Shown here one piece after another: positions 1 to 7,942 of a stretch of DNA of 64,000 nucleotides. The notes under the pieces are model-generated. The model was not told the DNA's origin. It saw nothing but the letters and a program-made list of their open reading frames with translations, and did not search any database. This DNA comes from an uncultured Ruminiclostridium sp. (lineage in GTDB: Bacteria; Bacillota; Clostridia; Oscillospirales; Ruminococcaceae): the NCBI GenBank assembly GCA_910579265.1, contig CAJTTE010000001.1, forward strand, positions 62,001 to 126,000. The letters run 5' to 3'. The stretch's first letter is position 1. The number at the start of each line of letters is the position of its first letter. The position numbers were made by a program, and so were the translations under genes.

Positions 1-72
1 TCTGGAGAATCAGACAATGAAATTACTCTCAGAAGCGCCGAAGAGCTGTTGAAAAGGGATAAAAATTTATAG
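1..72 (+). CDS. C-terminal end of an unidentified protein (partial)
   Basis: An open frame enters from the left window edge and stops with TAG at 70-72, giving 23 residues rich in Glu, Ser and Leu that end in KRDKNL. No family can be recognised from so short a tail. It runs in the same direction as the dnaD-like gene, 209 bp downstream. Only the lack of stops and the sensible composition support it. Confidence 0.4.
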   Translation, partial: SGESDNEITLRSAEELLKRDKNL

Positions 73-281
73 AAGGTCTCCGGCTGTTTTTATATTTTAT
101 GATTTTTGTTCCGTCGGTCGGCTTCCGCTGCATCAAAATAAAATCGGACGGCCTTTTTAAAATACGGTTTTCGTGTGGGATCATAAACAAAGGTTTTATG
201 ACCGGAATATGTTTTTATAAACGGAATCAGCCGGTTTGTGCCGAACCGGAGAAAAGCTTAAGTTAAAACAGGGATTGTTAT

Positions 282-1316
282 ATGAAATATAAAATGAAAT
301 TAGGTATATGGAATTCGGTATTCTGCGTTCCTTCCGTTGTTGCGGACAATTATCTGAAGCTGGCAAGAGGAAGCGATATCAAGGTACTGCTTTTTCTTTT
401 AAGAAATTCCGACGAGTATATAAGCAGTGAAATAATTGCCGATAAGCTCGGACTGTCTGCGGAACAGGTAGACGAAAGCATCGTTTTTTGGAAGGATAGG
501 GAAATAATAGGGGTTGACGATTCGGGGGAAGCAACCCCACTGCAAAAATACAGAAAAACAGGGGATGAAGACGTAAATACGCAAACGGAAAATAAGGCGG
601 CTGTTCCGCAAATAAAGCCTGTTGCGGAAAGTCTTGTAAGAAAAATCAACCTGGAACGGACTCCGGATTTTCCTCCTGCCGAAATCGCCAAGACTATTCG
701 TAACAACGATAAAGCGGATTATTTGTTCAAGCATTGTGAAATTCTTTACGGACGTCCTCTTAATCATAACGAACAAAGGACGTTAATGATCATACTTGAG
801 GATGCGTGTTTACCGGTAGAGTCCGCTTTAATGCTTGTTGACTACTGTTTTTCCATTAATAAAGCCACTCCCGCTTATATGAGAGCAATGGCGCTGGAAT
901 GGTCGGAATCCGAGATCAATACGATAGATAAGGCTGAACGGAGAGTAGAGGAGCTCAAGAAATCCGACAGCGCTATAGGACGGTTCAAAAGCATGTTTGA
1001 AATAAACTCCGCCTTTTCGAAACAACAAAGGGAAATGATCGGCAAATGGGTAAACATTTACGGATTTGACGACGAGATGATAAACGAAGCCTATCAGATC
1101 ACTCTTAACGGAGCAGGCCGGCTCTCCTTCCCCTATATGAACAAGATCCTCGAAGGCTGGCACAGCAAGGGTTATAAAAATGTCGGGCAAATAGGCATGG
1201 ACAAAAAACCAAAAAAGAGCAAAAAAGGTGAAAAGGGTGAAAACGCTTCTCTTGATATTACAAAAATCGAACAGTTTATGACTGATAAGTATAAGAAAAC
1301 CGGAGGAAGCGCATGA
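282..1316 (+). CDS. DnaD-domain replication initiation/primosome protein
   Basis: This is a DnaD/DnaB(Bacillus)-type primosome protein of 344 residues, predicted to help load the replicative helicase at origins or restart sites. Residues 1-75 resemble the winged-helix N-terminal domain. A polar linker follows at about 85-135. Two DnaB_2/DnaD C-terminal repeats come next, about 142-225 and 232-295; the second carries the hallmark YMNKILEGW (285-293), the Y-x3-I-x2-W DNA-binding motif. The tail is Lys-rich. The two-repeat layout is common in Clostridia. It overlaps the next gene, a DnaI/DnaC-like ATPase, by 4 bp (ATGA), so the two are probably co-translated as one helicase-loading unit. The function is assigned by family and context. 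Confidence 0.88.
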   Translation: MKYKMKLGIWNSVFCVPSVVADNYLKLARGSDIKVLLFLLRNSDEYISSEIIADKLGLSAEQVDESIVFWKDREIIGVDDSGEATPLQKYRKTGDEDVNTQTENKAAVPQIKPVAESLVRKINLERTPDFPPAEIAKTIRNNDKADYLFKHCEILYGRPLNHNEQRTLMIILEDACLPVESALMLVDYCFSINKATPAYMRAMALEWSESEINTIDKAERRVEELKKSDSAIGRFKSMFEINSAFSKQQREMIGKWVNIYGFDDEMINEAYQITLNGAGRLSFPYMNKILEGWHSKGYKNVGQIGMDKKPKKSKKGEKGENASLDITKIEQFMTDKYKKTGGSA

Positions 1317-2293
1317 GCTATCTGAAAAAATATTATGTTGCGGCCGAGGAACGTATCAATGAACGGAGGAATCGAAATAAAGAAATACATAGGGAAAATA
1401 TCCGTATCGCCGAAGAAAAAATTCCAGAAATCAAGGAGCTGAGGAAACGGCTCTCAGCCGGAGGAGCAAAGCTTTCGACAATACTGATATCCGGAGGCGA
1501 CGCCAAAAAAAAGGTCAGGGAGATAGCCGCCGAAAATATGGAGGTCAATCGAAGAATCAGAGAACTGCTGATCTTAAACGGTTACAAGGATAATTTTATC
1601 GATCCTGTATACAGCTGTGGAAAATGCAAGGACACGGGAATATACAATAACAAAAGATGTTCTTGTTTTATGAACGAGGTGGAAAGACTTCAGTGCGCCG
1701 AGCTAAGCCGTTCATCAGCAATGAACCTTTGTTCTTTCGAGGACTTCGATCTGTCTCTGTATCCGGAGAGGACGGATGAAAACAGTAATAAAAGCATACG
1801 TAGTATTATGACCGATATCTATTCTTTTTGTATCGGGTATGCGAGAGATTTTCATCTTCCTCAAAAGGGAATCCTTATGTACGGAGGTACCGGACTCGGA
1901 AAGACGCATTTGTCCCTCGCCGTAGGCAACGAGATAATCAAAGGCGGATACAGCGTGATTTACGGGTCGTCTCCCGATTTATTCCGAAGGATAGAAAAGG
2001 AGCATTTCGGGAACGCTGGCGATGCGGATACGGCACAGCTTCTTCAGGACTGCGATCTTTTGATAATGGATGACCTTGGCGCAGAGTTCGAGTCAAAATT
2101 CAATCAGTCGGCGCTTTATAATTTGCTTAACACCAGAATGAATACCGGAAAACCTGTTATAGTAAGCACTAATTGCACTATATCCGAGCTTCAGGAAAGG
2201 TACGGGGGCAGAATCCTTTCACGTCTTCTTACAATGGAGGTCCTTCCATTTTGCGGAGACGATATACGTATGATAAAGAGATTTTCAGATTGA
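1313..2293 (+). CDS. DnaI/DnaC-like helicase-loader AAA+ ATPase
   Basis: This 326-residue AAA+ ATPase of the DnaC/DnaI/IstB group is predicted to load the replicative helicase. Residues 1-90 are charged and helical, probably coiled coil. A four-cysteine cluster (C102, C105, C116, C118) resembles the zinc-binding N-terminal module of DnaI. Walker A is GGTGLGKTH (191-199) and Walker B is LLIMDDLG (249-256), followed by sensor-like STNCT. Its partner is the DnaD-like gene upstream, overlapping by 4 bp. IstB transposition ATPases share the fold, but no transposase is adjacent and the cysteine cluster plus the dnaD neighbour favour the helicase loader. Confidence 0.87.
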   Translation: MSYLKKYYVAAEERINERRNRNKEIHRENIRIAEEKIPEIKELRKRLSAGGAKLSTILISGGDAKKKVREIAAENMEVNRRIRELLILNGYKDNFIDPVYSCGKCKDTGIYNNKRCSCFMNEVERLQCAELSRSSAMNLCSFEDFDLSLYPERTDENSNKSIRSIMTDIYSFCIGYARDFHLPQKGILMYGGTGLGKTHLSLAVGNEIIKGGYSVIYGSSPDLFRRIEKEHFGNAGDADTAQLLQDCDLLIMDDLGAEFESKFNQSALYNLLNTRMNTGKPVIVSTNCTISELQERYGGRILSRLLTMEVLPFCGDDIRMIKRFSD

Positions 2294-2776
2294 TCTTATA
2301 AGGATTGACAACAGATCGTATTTATAACAAGCTGTTACTGATATATCCTTGATCGATATCAAACGGCGTTTGTCGGTATGGTTTAATCATATTAAGTCAG
2401 ACTATTATTAAATTATTCCGGCAAAACGTTATTTCTCAAAAAATGTTATGTTGATTATGTATCGGCGTTTTCTTTATAACAATGCGGAAATTTTAACATA
2501 AAAATTTTTTGATTTTTTTTCAATTTGGCCATTGAATGTTTGTATTATGTTGTGGTACAATGATGTTGTAAGAAAAAGACCGGAAAAAACAACCGGTATA
2601 GTACCTGCACAGGTGTTTTAGGAAATATATACATAAATTTTATTTTAAAAAGCACCGTCGGATGATCTTATCAGCATAAGGACAATGAATAAATATGCCG
2701 TTAGTAAAGCAGATGCGTATAGCCCGGAATAACGTTCGCTTTTTTCGGGCATATAAACAGAAAAGGAGCTGTCAAA
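2294..2776 (+). other. Intergenic region between dnaI-like gene and manA, with leader
   Basis: No coding frame is convincing in these 483 bp. The first half is AT-rich. A promoter is placed at 2532-2561. Downstream are two short inverted repeats: ACCGG/CCGGT at about 2579-2596 and ACCTG/CAGGT at about 2602-2613. A larger imperfect hairpin (GCCCGGAA with TTTCGGGC, about 2718-2750) ends just before the manA ribosome site AAAGGAG. The leader could therefore fold, but no known riboswitch consensus is recognised. Confidence 0.5.
2532..2561 (+). promoter_or_regulatory. Probable sigma-A promoter for manA-glk
   Basis: The -35 box is TTGAAT (2532-2537) and the -10 box is TACAAT (2556-2561), separated by 18 bp, with an extended -10 TG at 2553-2554. 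It faces manA, about 215 bp downstream. Confidence 0.6.
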
Positions 2777-3736
2777 ATGAGTTATTATCCAATGAAGCTT
2801 AATGCCCCGTGTAAGGATTATCTGTGGGGAGGAAACAGACTGCGTGATGAATACGGAAAAAAATCAGATGCGGACAAGATAGCGGAAAGCTGGGAGCTGT
2901 CCTGTCACAAGGATGGAGAGAGCGTCATATCCAACGGAGAATTTAAGGGAGAGACTTTGACCTCGTTTATTGAAACACAGGGCAAAAAGGTTCTGGGTAA
3001 AAATTGCGAAAAATTTGATAATTTTCCCATTCTTATCAAGCTGATAGACGCAAAGGATAATCTTTCGGTACAGGTACACCCGGATAACGAATATGCTATG
3101 AGAGTAGAAGGCGAGTACGGTAAGACCGAGATGTGGTATATAGTTGACTGCGATCCCGGTGCGGAGCTGCTTTACGGTTTTAAAAACAATATTTCCAAGG
3201 AAGAATTTGAGAGCAGAATAGAGAATAATACGCTTCTTGAGGTAACAAACAGCGTTCCGGTCCATAAGGGGGATGTGTTTTTTATTGAGGCGGGAACGCT
3301 CCACGCTATCGGAAAAGGTATTCTTATAGCGGAAATACAGCAGAATTCAAATACTACCTACCGTATTTATGATTACGGAAGAGTCGGAGCAGACGGAAAG
3401 CCGCGTCAGCTTCATATTGAAAAAGCGGCGGAGGTGACCGAGCTTTCTCCTCCAAAGTATCCTACCACAGCAATGGGTGACGTCGAACAAAAGGACGGTT
3501 ATACCATTCAGCTTCTTTCAAGTTGCGAGTATTTTAATGTAAATAAAATTTCCGTAAGTGAAAAATGTTTTTTAGAGGCGGACGGGGACTCCTTCAACTC
3601 TATTCTTGTATTGGACGGAAACGGTGATATTGACGGCGTTGAGATAAAAAAAGGGGAGAGCTGCTTTATTCCTGCGGGATACGGTAAATATACTTTTAAC
3701 GGTAAAGCCGAATTGATAGTTACTGACATTAAGTGA
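2777..3736 (+). CDS. manA: Mannose-6-phosphate isomerase, class I
   Basis: This enzyme interconverts mannose 6-phosphate and fructose 6-phosphate in the cytoplasm. The 319-residue length fits the short Firmicutes type I cupin isomerase. The expected zinc ligands are visible: Q99 and H101 in VQVHPD, E118 in KTEMW, and H176 in GTLHAIG. A clear AAAGGAG lies 8-9 bp before the ATG. A ROK sugar kinase follows after 15 bp, so the pair probably feeds mannose and glucose into glycolysis. No truncation is seen. Confidence 0.93.
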   Translation: MSYYPMKLNAPCKDYLWGGNRLRDEYGKKSDADKIAESWELSCHKDGESVISNGEFKGETLTSFIETQGKKVLGKNCEKFDNFPILIKLIDAKDNLSVQVHPDNEYAMRVEGEYGKTEMWYIVDCDPGAELLYGFKNNISKEEFESRIENNTLLEVTNSVPVHKGDVFFIEAGTLHAIGKGILIAEIQQNSNTTYRIYDYGRVGADGKPRQLHIEKAAEVTELSPPKYPTTAMGDVEQKDGYTIQLLSSCEYFNVNKISVSEKCFLEADGDSFNSILVLDGNGDIDGVEIKKGESCFIPAGYGKYTFNGKAELIVTDIK

Positions 3737-3751
3737 GAACAGGAGTGGATT

Positions 3752-4717
3752 ATGGGGTATTCACTGGGTATTGACATTGGCGGAACGAATATTGCGGCGG
3801 GAGTTGTAGACGAGAATTTCAATATAATAGCAAAGAGCAAAGTCAAGACCAACGCTGACAGAGGGTATGAAGCGGTATTAAAGGATATTGCCATTTCAGG
3901 AGAGCTGGCGGTAAAGGAAGCCGGTCTGAAGCTGTCGGATATGGATCGGGTAGGTATGGGATGCCCGGGAACATGCAATCCCGAAAGCGGATTGGTGGAG
4001 TATTCAAATAATTTACGCTGGGAAAATGTTCCGCTTCAGAAATATGTCGGAGCTGCCCTGGGTCTGACAGCATATATAGAGAACGATGCAAATGCCGCGG
4101 CTCTGGGCGAGTTTTACGCGGGTGCGGCAAGGGGCTCCCGAAATGCTGTTATCATTACGCTGGGAACCGGTTTAGGAGCAGGAATAATTATAGAAGGCAG
4201 GCTGTTCAGCGGTTCGAATCATGCCGGCGCGGAAATCGGACATACCGTCATAAACGTTGACGGAGAGGAGTGTACATGCGGACGCAGAGGATGCTTTGAA
4301 GCCTATTGCTCCGCTACTGCTTTGGTAAAGTTTACTAAAAGAGCAATCGAATCAAATCCCGCATCGGTCATGGTACAAATTGCCGAACAGGAAGGAAAGG
4401 TCAGCGGGCGCACAGCTTTTAATGCGGCTAAGCTCGGAGATGTGGCGGGGCAGGAGGTCGTTGATGTATTTATAAAAAATCTTGCCTGCGGAATAATAAA
4501 TACTATAAATATTTTTCAGCCTGAAATTCTTTGTATAGGGGGAGGGGTAAGCAACGAGGGCGATACTCTTCTTAATCCGCTTAAAGATCGCATAAGCAAA
4601 GAGATATATTCAAAAAACAGCGCTCATAACACCGGGATAGCACTTTGCAGGCTCGGAAATAATTCCGGAATAATAGGCGCGGCGCTTCTCGGCAGGCAGT
4701 TTGAGCATAATGGTTAG
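3752..4717 (+). CDS. glk: ROK-family glucokinase
   Basis: This 321-residue ROK kinase is predicted to phosphorylate glucose (possibly also mannose) with ATP. The phosphate-binding motif DIGGTN lies at 8-13, the catalytic base is D112 in ENDANAA, and the ROK zinc motif is H164 plus C174, C176 and C181 (CTCGRRGC). It lacks the N-terminal helix-turn-helix of ROK repressors, which supports a kinase. It follows manA by 15 bp, suggesting one transcript. Substrate identity is inferred from family and context. Confidence 0.9.
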   Translation: MGYSLGIDIGGTNIAAGVVDENFNIIAKSKVKTNADRGYEAVLKDIAISGELAVKEAGLKLSDMDRVGMGCPGTCNPESGLVEYSNNLRWENVPLQKYVGAALGLTAYIENDANAAALGEFYAGAARGSRNAVIITLGTGLGAGIIIEGRLFSGSNHAGAEIGHTVINVDGEECTCGRRGCFEAYCSATALVKFTKRAIESNPASVMVQIAEQEGKVSGRTAFNAAKLGDVAGQEVVDVFIKNLACGIINTINIFQPEILCIGGGVSNEGDTLLNPLKDRISKEIYSKNSAHNTGIALCRLGNNSGIIGAALLGRQFEHNG

Positions 4718-4889
4718 AATATGTCCGCTTCTATGTTAGCAGGTCCTTAAAAGTAATCTCAATCACGGTAAACGTAAAACATATAAATATTTCAAACCGG
4801 TAAATTATAATTGTAAAGTATTTTGATTTTATGCTCCGGATGAAATGATATTGTATATCAATAATACATCGTAGAACGTAAGGCTTTAT

Positions 4890-5101
4890 TTAAGGCAATA
4901 CCGCACAATGATCGCCCTGCGGCTTTACGGGTGCCTTGCTTGCATACTTTCCGTTATTTTGTTCAAATTCTCCTTAAAATACGTTGGTGATTCCTATTTT
5001 AAGAGCGATTTTACTTGATGCGTCGAATTTATAGAATATGACGAAAAATCTGAAGGCGCAATGCGCAATCCACACGCAATCATTGTGCGGTGTTGTCTTA
5101 A
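4890..5101. mobile_element. MITE-like element with 23-bp imperfect terminal inverted repeats
   Basis: The left end TTAAGGCAATACCGCACAAT (from 4890, continuing to 4912) is matched in reverse complement by the right end 5079-5101 with only two mismatches over 23 bp. The 212-bp interior has no plausible gene and no transposase. Size, termini and lack of coding fit a miniature inverted-repeat element. A second copy was not found in this window. No certain target-site duplication is seen. Confidence 0.6.
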
Positions 5102-5440
5102 AAGTATTCGGACTGATATTGGGATACGATAAAAACCGATGGTACATACATGCTGCGGAATTGTAAAAGGACGGAAATAAGCATGTTTGCAGCGGGCGGA
5201 TCGCATAATACCTGACCGGGTTTTCTATGCATGAATAGCAAAAAATGAATATTTCCAACCGGCAGCCGGGTTTAAGTATGATACGGATGATAAAATAAAA
5301 GCAGCATATGTTATATTTATTCAGGAAGGTGCATGACAGATTTTCCGAAACATTGACCCGGAGTGTGTGCAGCCCTGATATTTTAAAAATAAGTAACGGT
5401 GTTTATCGGTATATAAATGTAAACGATCAAAAATAAAACA

Positions 5441-5478
5441 AATATGACATGATGGTGTCATATTAACAGTGCTATAAT
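5441..5478 (+). promoter_or_regulatory. Extended -10 promoter overlapped by a 9-bp palindromic operator (ilvD)
   Basis: AATATGACA (5441-5449) and its exact reverse complement TGTCATATT (5456-5464) flank a 6-bp spacer. A TGC-TATAAT extended -10 box follows (TATAAT 5473-5478). The -35 position falls inside the palindrome and has no good consensus, so a dimeric regulator bound here would compete with or assist RNA polymerase. The regulator is unknown. Confidence 0.6.
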
Positions 5479-5533
5479 CGTACAGCTGTTCGATTTACGG
5501 CACCTAAAGACGAACATTTGAAAGGAAGAGAAG

Positions 5534-7189
5534 ATGAGAAGCGATCTTATAAAAAAAGGTGTTGACAGGACACCGCACAAGGCTTTGCTAAAATCCTTGG
5601 GAATTACGGACAGCGAAATGGAAAAGCCTTTTATTGCGGTTGTGTGTGCGGCCAGCGATTATGTTCCGGGACACAGTCATTTACATGAAATCTCCCAATG
5701 CGTCAAGGACGGGATAAGGAACGCAGGAGGCGTTCCCTTTGAGTTCTTTACAATAGGAGTATGTGACGGACTGGCCATGAATCACAAGGGAATGAGATAT
5801 TCTCTTGCGTCAAGAGAGCTTATTGCGGACAGTATCGAGGTAATGCTGACGGCTCATCCGTTGGACGGCGCCGTTTTTATACCGAACTGCGACAAGATAG
5901 TTCCGGGTATGATAATGGCGGCGGCACGTCTTAATCTGCCGTCCGTATTTGTAAGCGGCGGTCCGATGAAGGCAGGCTGTGTTCAGGGCAGGCGGGTCGG
6001 ATACAATGAAATATATGAAGCAATAGGAAAATATTCGGATGGCGAGATAGGGGATGAGGTCCTTAAGGATTATGAAAATAATGCATGCCCTACCTGCGGA
6101 AGCTGTTCCGGTATGTATACGGCCAATTCCATGAATTGTCTTACCGAAGCGATCGGACTTGCTTTGCCTTTTAACGGGACCGAGCCTGCGGTTAATTCGG
6201 CAAGAAGACGTATTGCCAAGGAGGCGGGTGAAAGAATCGTCGAATTGTATAAGCAGGATATCAAGGCAAAGGATATTCTTACAAAGGATAATATGATAAA
6301 TGCTCTGGCAACGGATATGGCGATAGGTGCGTCTTCCAATACGGTCCTTCATCTTCTTGCCATTGCTCATGAGGCCAAAATAGATATTACGCTCGAGGAT
6401 ATCGACAAAGTGAGCCGGAGGGTCCCCCAGTTAGCTAAGCTTAATCCCGCCAGCGATGTGTTTATTGAGGATCTTAACGCAGCAGGCGGTATTCAGACAG
6501 TGCTTAAGGAGCTTTCACGTATAGGGGCGGTAAATACCGACGTTATCACCGTTACGGGTACCCAAAAGGAACGAACCGACAAAGCCAAGGACGCAGACGG
6601 TATTGTGGTCCATAAGGCAGAATCGCCTATAAGAAAGGACGGCGGCATCGCTATTCTTACAGGCAATCTGGCGGAGAACGGAGCGGTCGTAAAGCAAGGT
6701 GCGGTAAAGCCGGAAATGATGAGCACAATATGTACCGCCAAGGTTTTCGATGGAGAGCAGGCAGCCGTCGACGCCATTTTAGGCGGCGTAATACAGCCCG
6801 GAGACGTTGTTGTTATAAGGTACGAGGGACCTAAAGGAGGACCCGGGATGCCGGAAATGCTGGCTCCTACCGCTGCAATAGTGGGTAAGGGGCTTGACGG
6901 TTCGGTTGCGCTTATTACCGACGGCAGATTCAGCGGTGCAAGCAGAGGCGCGGCGGTTGGTCATGTTTCTCCCGAAGCAGCCGAAGGCGGCTTGATCGCT
7001 TTTGTTGAGGACGGAGATAAGATCCGTATAGATATTCCCGAAAGGAAAATACAGCTTCTTGTTGACGAAACAGAGCTTGACAGACGCAGGGAAAAAGGAA
7101 TTTTACCGCCGAAGGAGCTTGACGGATACCTGAAGCGTTATGCAAGGTCGGTAACCAGCTCAAATACGGGCGCGGTTTTTTCTGACTGA
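5534..7189 (+). CDS. ilvD: Dihydroxy-acid dehydratase
   Basis: IlvD dehydrates 2,3-dihydroxy-isovalerate and its methylvalerate homologue in valine, isoleucine and leucine synthesis. The 551-residue length is normal. Fe-S cluster and active-site motifs are present: CDKIVPGM near residue 119, the ACPTCGSCSGM segment near 185-196, and GRFSGASRG near the C-terminus. A GGAAGAG ribosome site precedes the ATG. No other ilv or leu gene is nearby; radC follows after 21 bp, so ilvD may be read through into the repair genes. A palindromic operator lies over its promoter. Confidence 0.95.
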   Translation: MRSDLIKKGVDRTPHKALLKSLGITDSEMEKPFIAVVCAASDYVPGHSHLHEISQCVKDGIRNAGGVPFEFFTIGVCDGLAMNHKGMRYSLASRELIADSIEVMLTAHPLDGAVFIPNCDKIVPGMIMAAARLNLPSVFVSGGPMKAGCVQGRRVGYNEIYEAIGKYSDGEIGDEVLKDYENNACPTCGSCSGMYTANSMNCLTEAIGLALPFNGTEPAVNSARRRIAKEAGERIVELYKQDIKAKDILTKDNMINALATDMAIGASSNTVLHLLAIAHEAKIDITLEDIDKVSRRVPQLAKLNPASDVFIEDLNAAGGIQTVLKELSRIGAVNTDVITVTGTQKERTDKAKDADGIVVHKAESPIRKDGGIAILTGNLAENGAVVKQGAVKPEMMSTICTAKVFDGEQAAVDAILGGVIQPGDVVVIRYEGPKGGPGMPEMLAPTAAIVGKGLDGSVALITDGRFSGASRGAAVGHVSPEAAEGGLIAFVEDGDKIRIDIPERKIQLLVDETELDRRREKGILPPKELDGYLKRYARSVTSSNTGAVFSD

Positions 7190-7210
7190 TTTTCGGAGGA
7201 CGGAGTTTCT

Positions 7211-7942
7211 ATGCCTGAGGAAAAAAAGAATAACCTTCATGACGGACACCGAAAAAGAGTAAAGGAGCAGTTTTTAAAGTACGGTCTTGAGAGCTTTACA
7301 GAGGTTCAGATATTGGAGGCGCTTTTATTTTACGGCGTTCCCCAAAAGGATACGAATGAAACAGCACATCGCCTTTTAAATGCCTTCGGTAACTTCAAAA
7401 AGGTTTTCGAAGCAAGGTATGAAGATCTTATTGCGATAGAAGGCGTCGGACATAACGCGGCAAGTCTTATAAAGTTTTTTCAGATGGCATCGAAAAAATA
7501 TCTGGAGCTTATTTATACAAGCGATAACGAAGAGATAAGTTTCAATACGCCAGAGCTGCTGATAGATTACTGCAAGGGACTTTTTTTGGGTGAAAGAAAA
7601 GAGCTGGTGTATGCTATTGCTTTGGATTGTGATCTTATAATAATCGATAAAATGATGATCAATGAGGGCGAGCCTGACAGCGTTTTTGTTCCTTACAGAA
7701 AGCTTACCGAATTTGTCTATAAATGCAACAGCAGCAGAATAGTTCTGGCTCACAATCATCCGAACGGCTCCGATTTACCGTCACGAAGCGATGTTTATAC
7801 CACTAAGGATATAGTGGAGCTTTTAGATCAGATCGAGGTAGAGCTGGTAGACCATATCGTAGTGGGAAAAACCGGAGCTTCAAGTATGAGAAACAGCCAT
7901 GCGGCTAAAGAGATTTGGGGATTGCAGTATGAAGGAATTTGA
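7211..7942 (+). CDS. radC: RadC/UPF0758-family JAB domain protein
   Basis: This 243-residue RadC-like protein has an N-terminal helix-hairpin-helix region (IEGVGHNAA near 77-85) and a C-terminal JAB/MPN domain. The JAMM metal motif HNHPNGSDLPSRSD (about 182-195) is intact, so a metallo-isopeptidase or nuclease-like active site is plausible. The biochemical role of RadC is unsettled, and the old DNA-repair link is disputed. It overlaps uvrB by 14 bp and follows ilvD closely. Confidence 0.9.
   Translation: MPEEKKNNLHDGHRKRVKEQFLKYGLESFTEVQILEALLFYGVPQKDTNETAHRLLNAFGNFKKVFEARYEDLIAIEGVGHNAASLIKFFQMASKKYLELIYTSDNEEISFNTPELLIDYCKGLFLGERKELVYAIALDCDLIIIDKMMINEGEPDSVFVPYRKLTEFVYKCNSSRIVLAHNHPNGSDLPSRSDVYTTKDIVELLDQIEVELVDHIVVGKTGASSMRNSHAAKEIWGLQYEGI

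Larger units (their letters stand above)
4718..5533 (+). other. 816-bp intergenic region before ilvD
   Basis: No gene is supported here. The region holds a MITE-like element at 4890-5101 and, next to ilvD, a palindrome and promoter (5441-5478). The flanks are AT-rich and otherwise featureless. I looked for a T-box leader, which would be plausible before a branched-chain amino-acid gene, and found no T-box core sequence. Confidence 0.5.

Noticed and set aside
111..158. Terminator-like pairing CCGTC/GACGG followed by TTTTT upstream of the dnaD-like gene
   Set aside because: The stem is only 5 bp with a loop of about 31 nt, too weak to report as a feature.
4974..5258. 94-codon minus-strand frame upstream of ilvD
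   Set aside because: It lies largely across the right half of the MITE-like element and has no ribosome site or family match.
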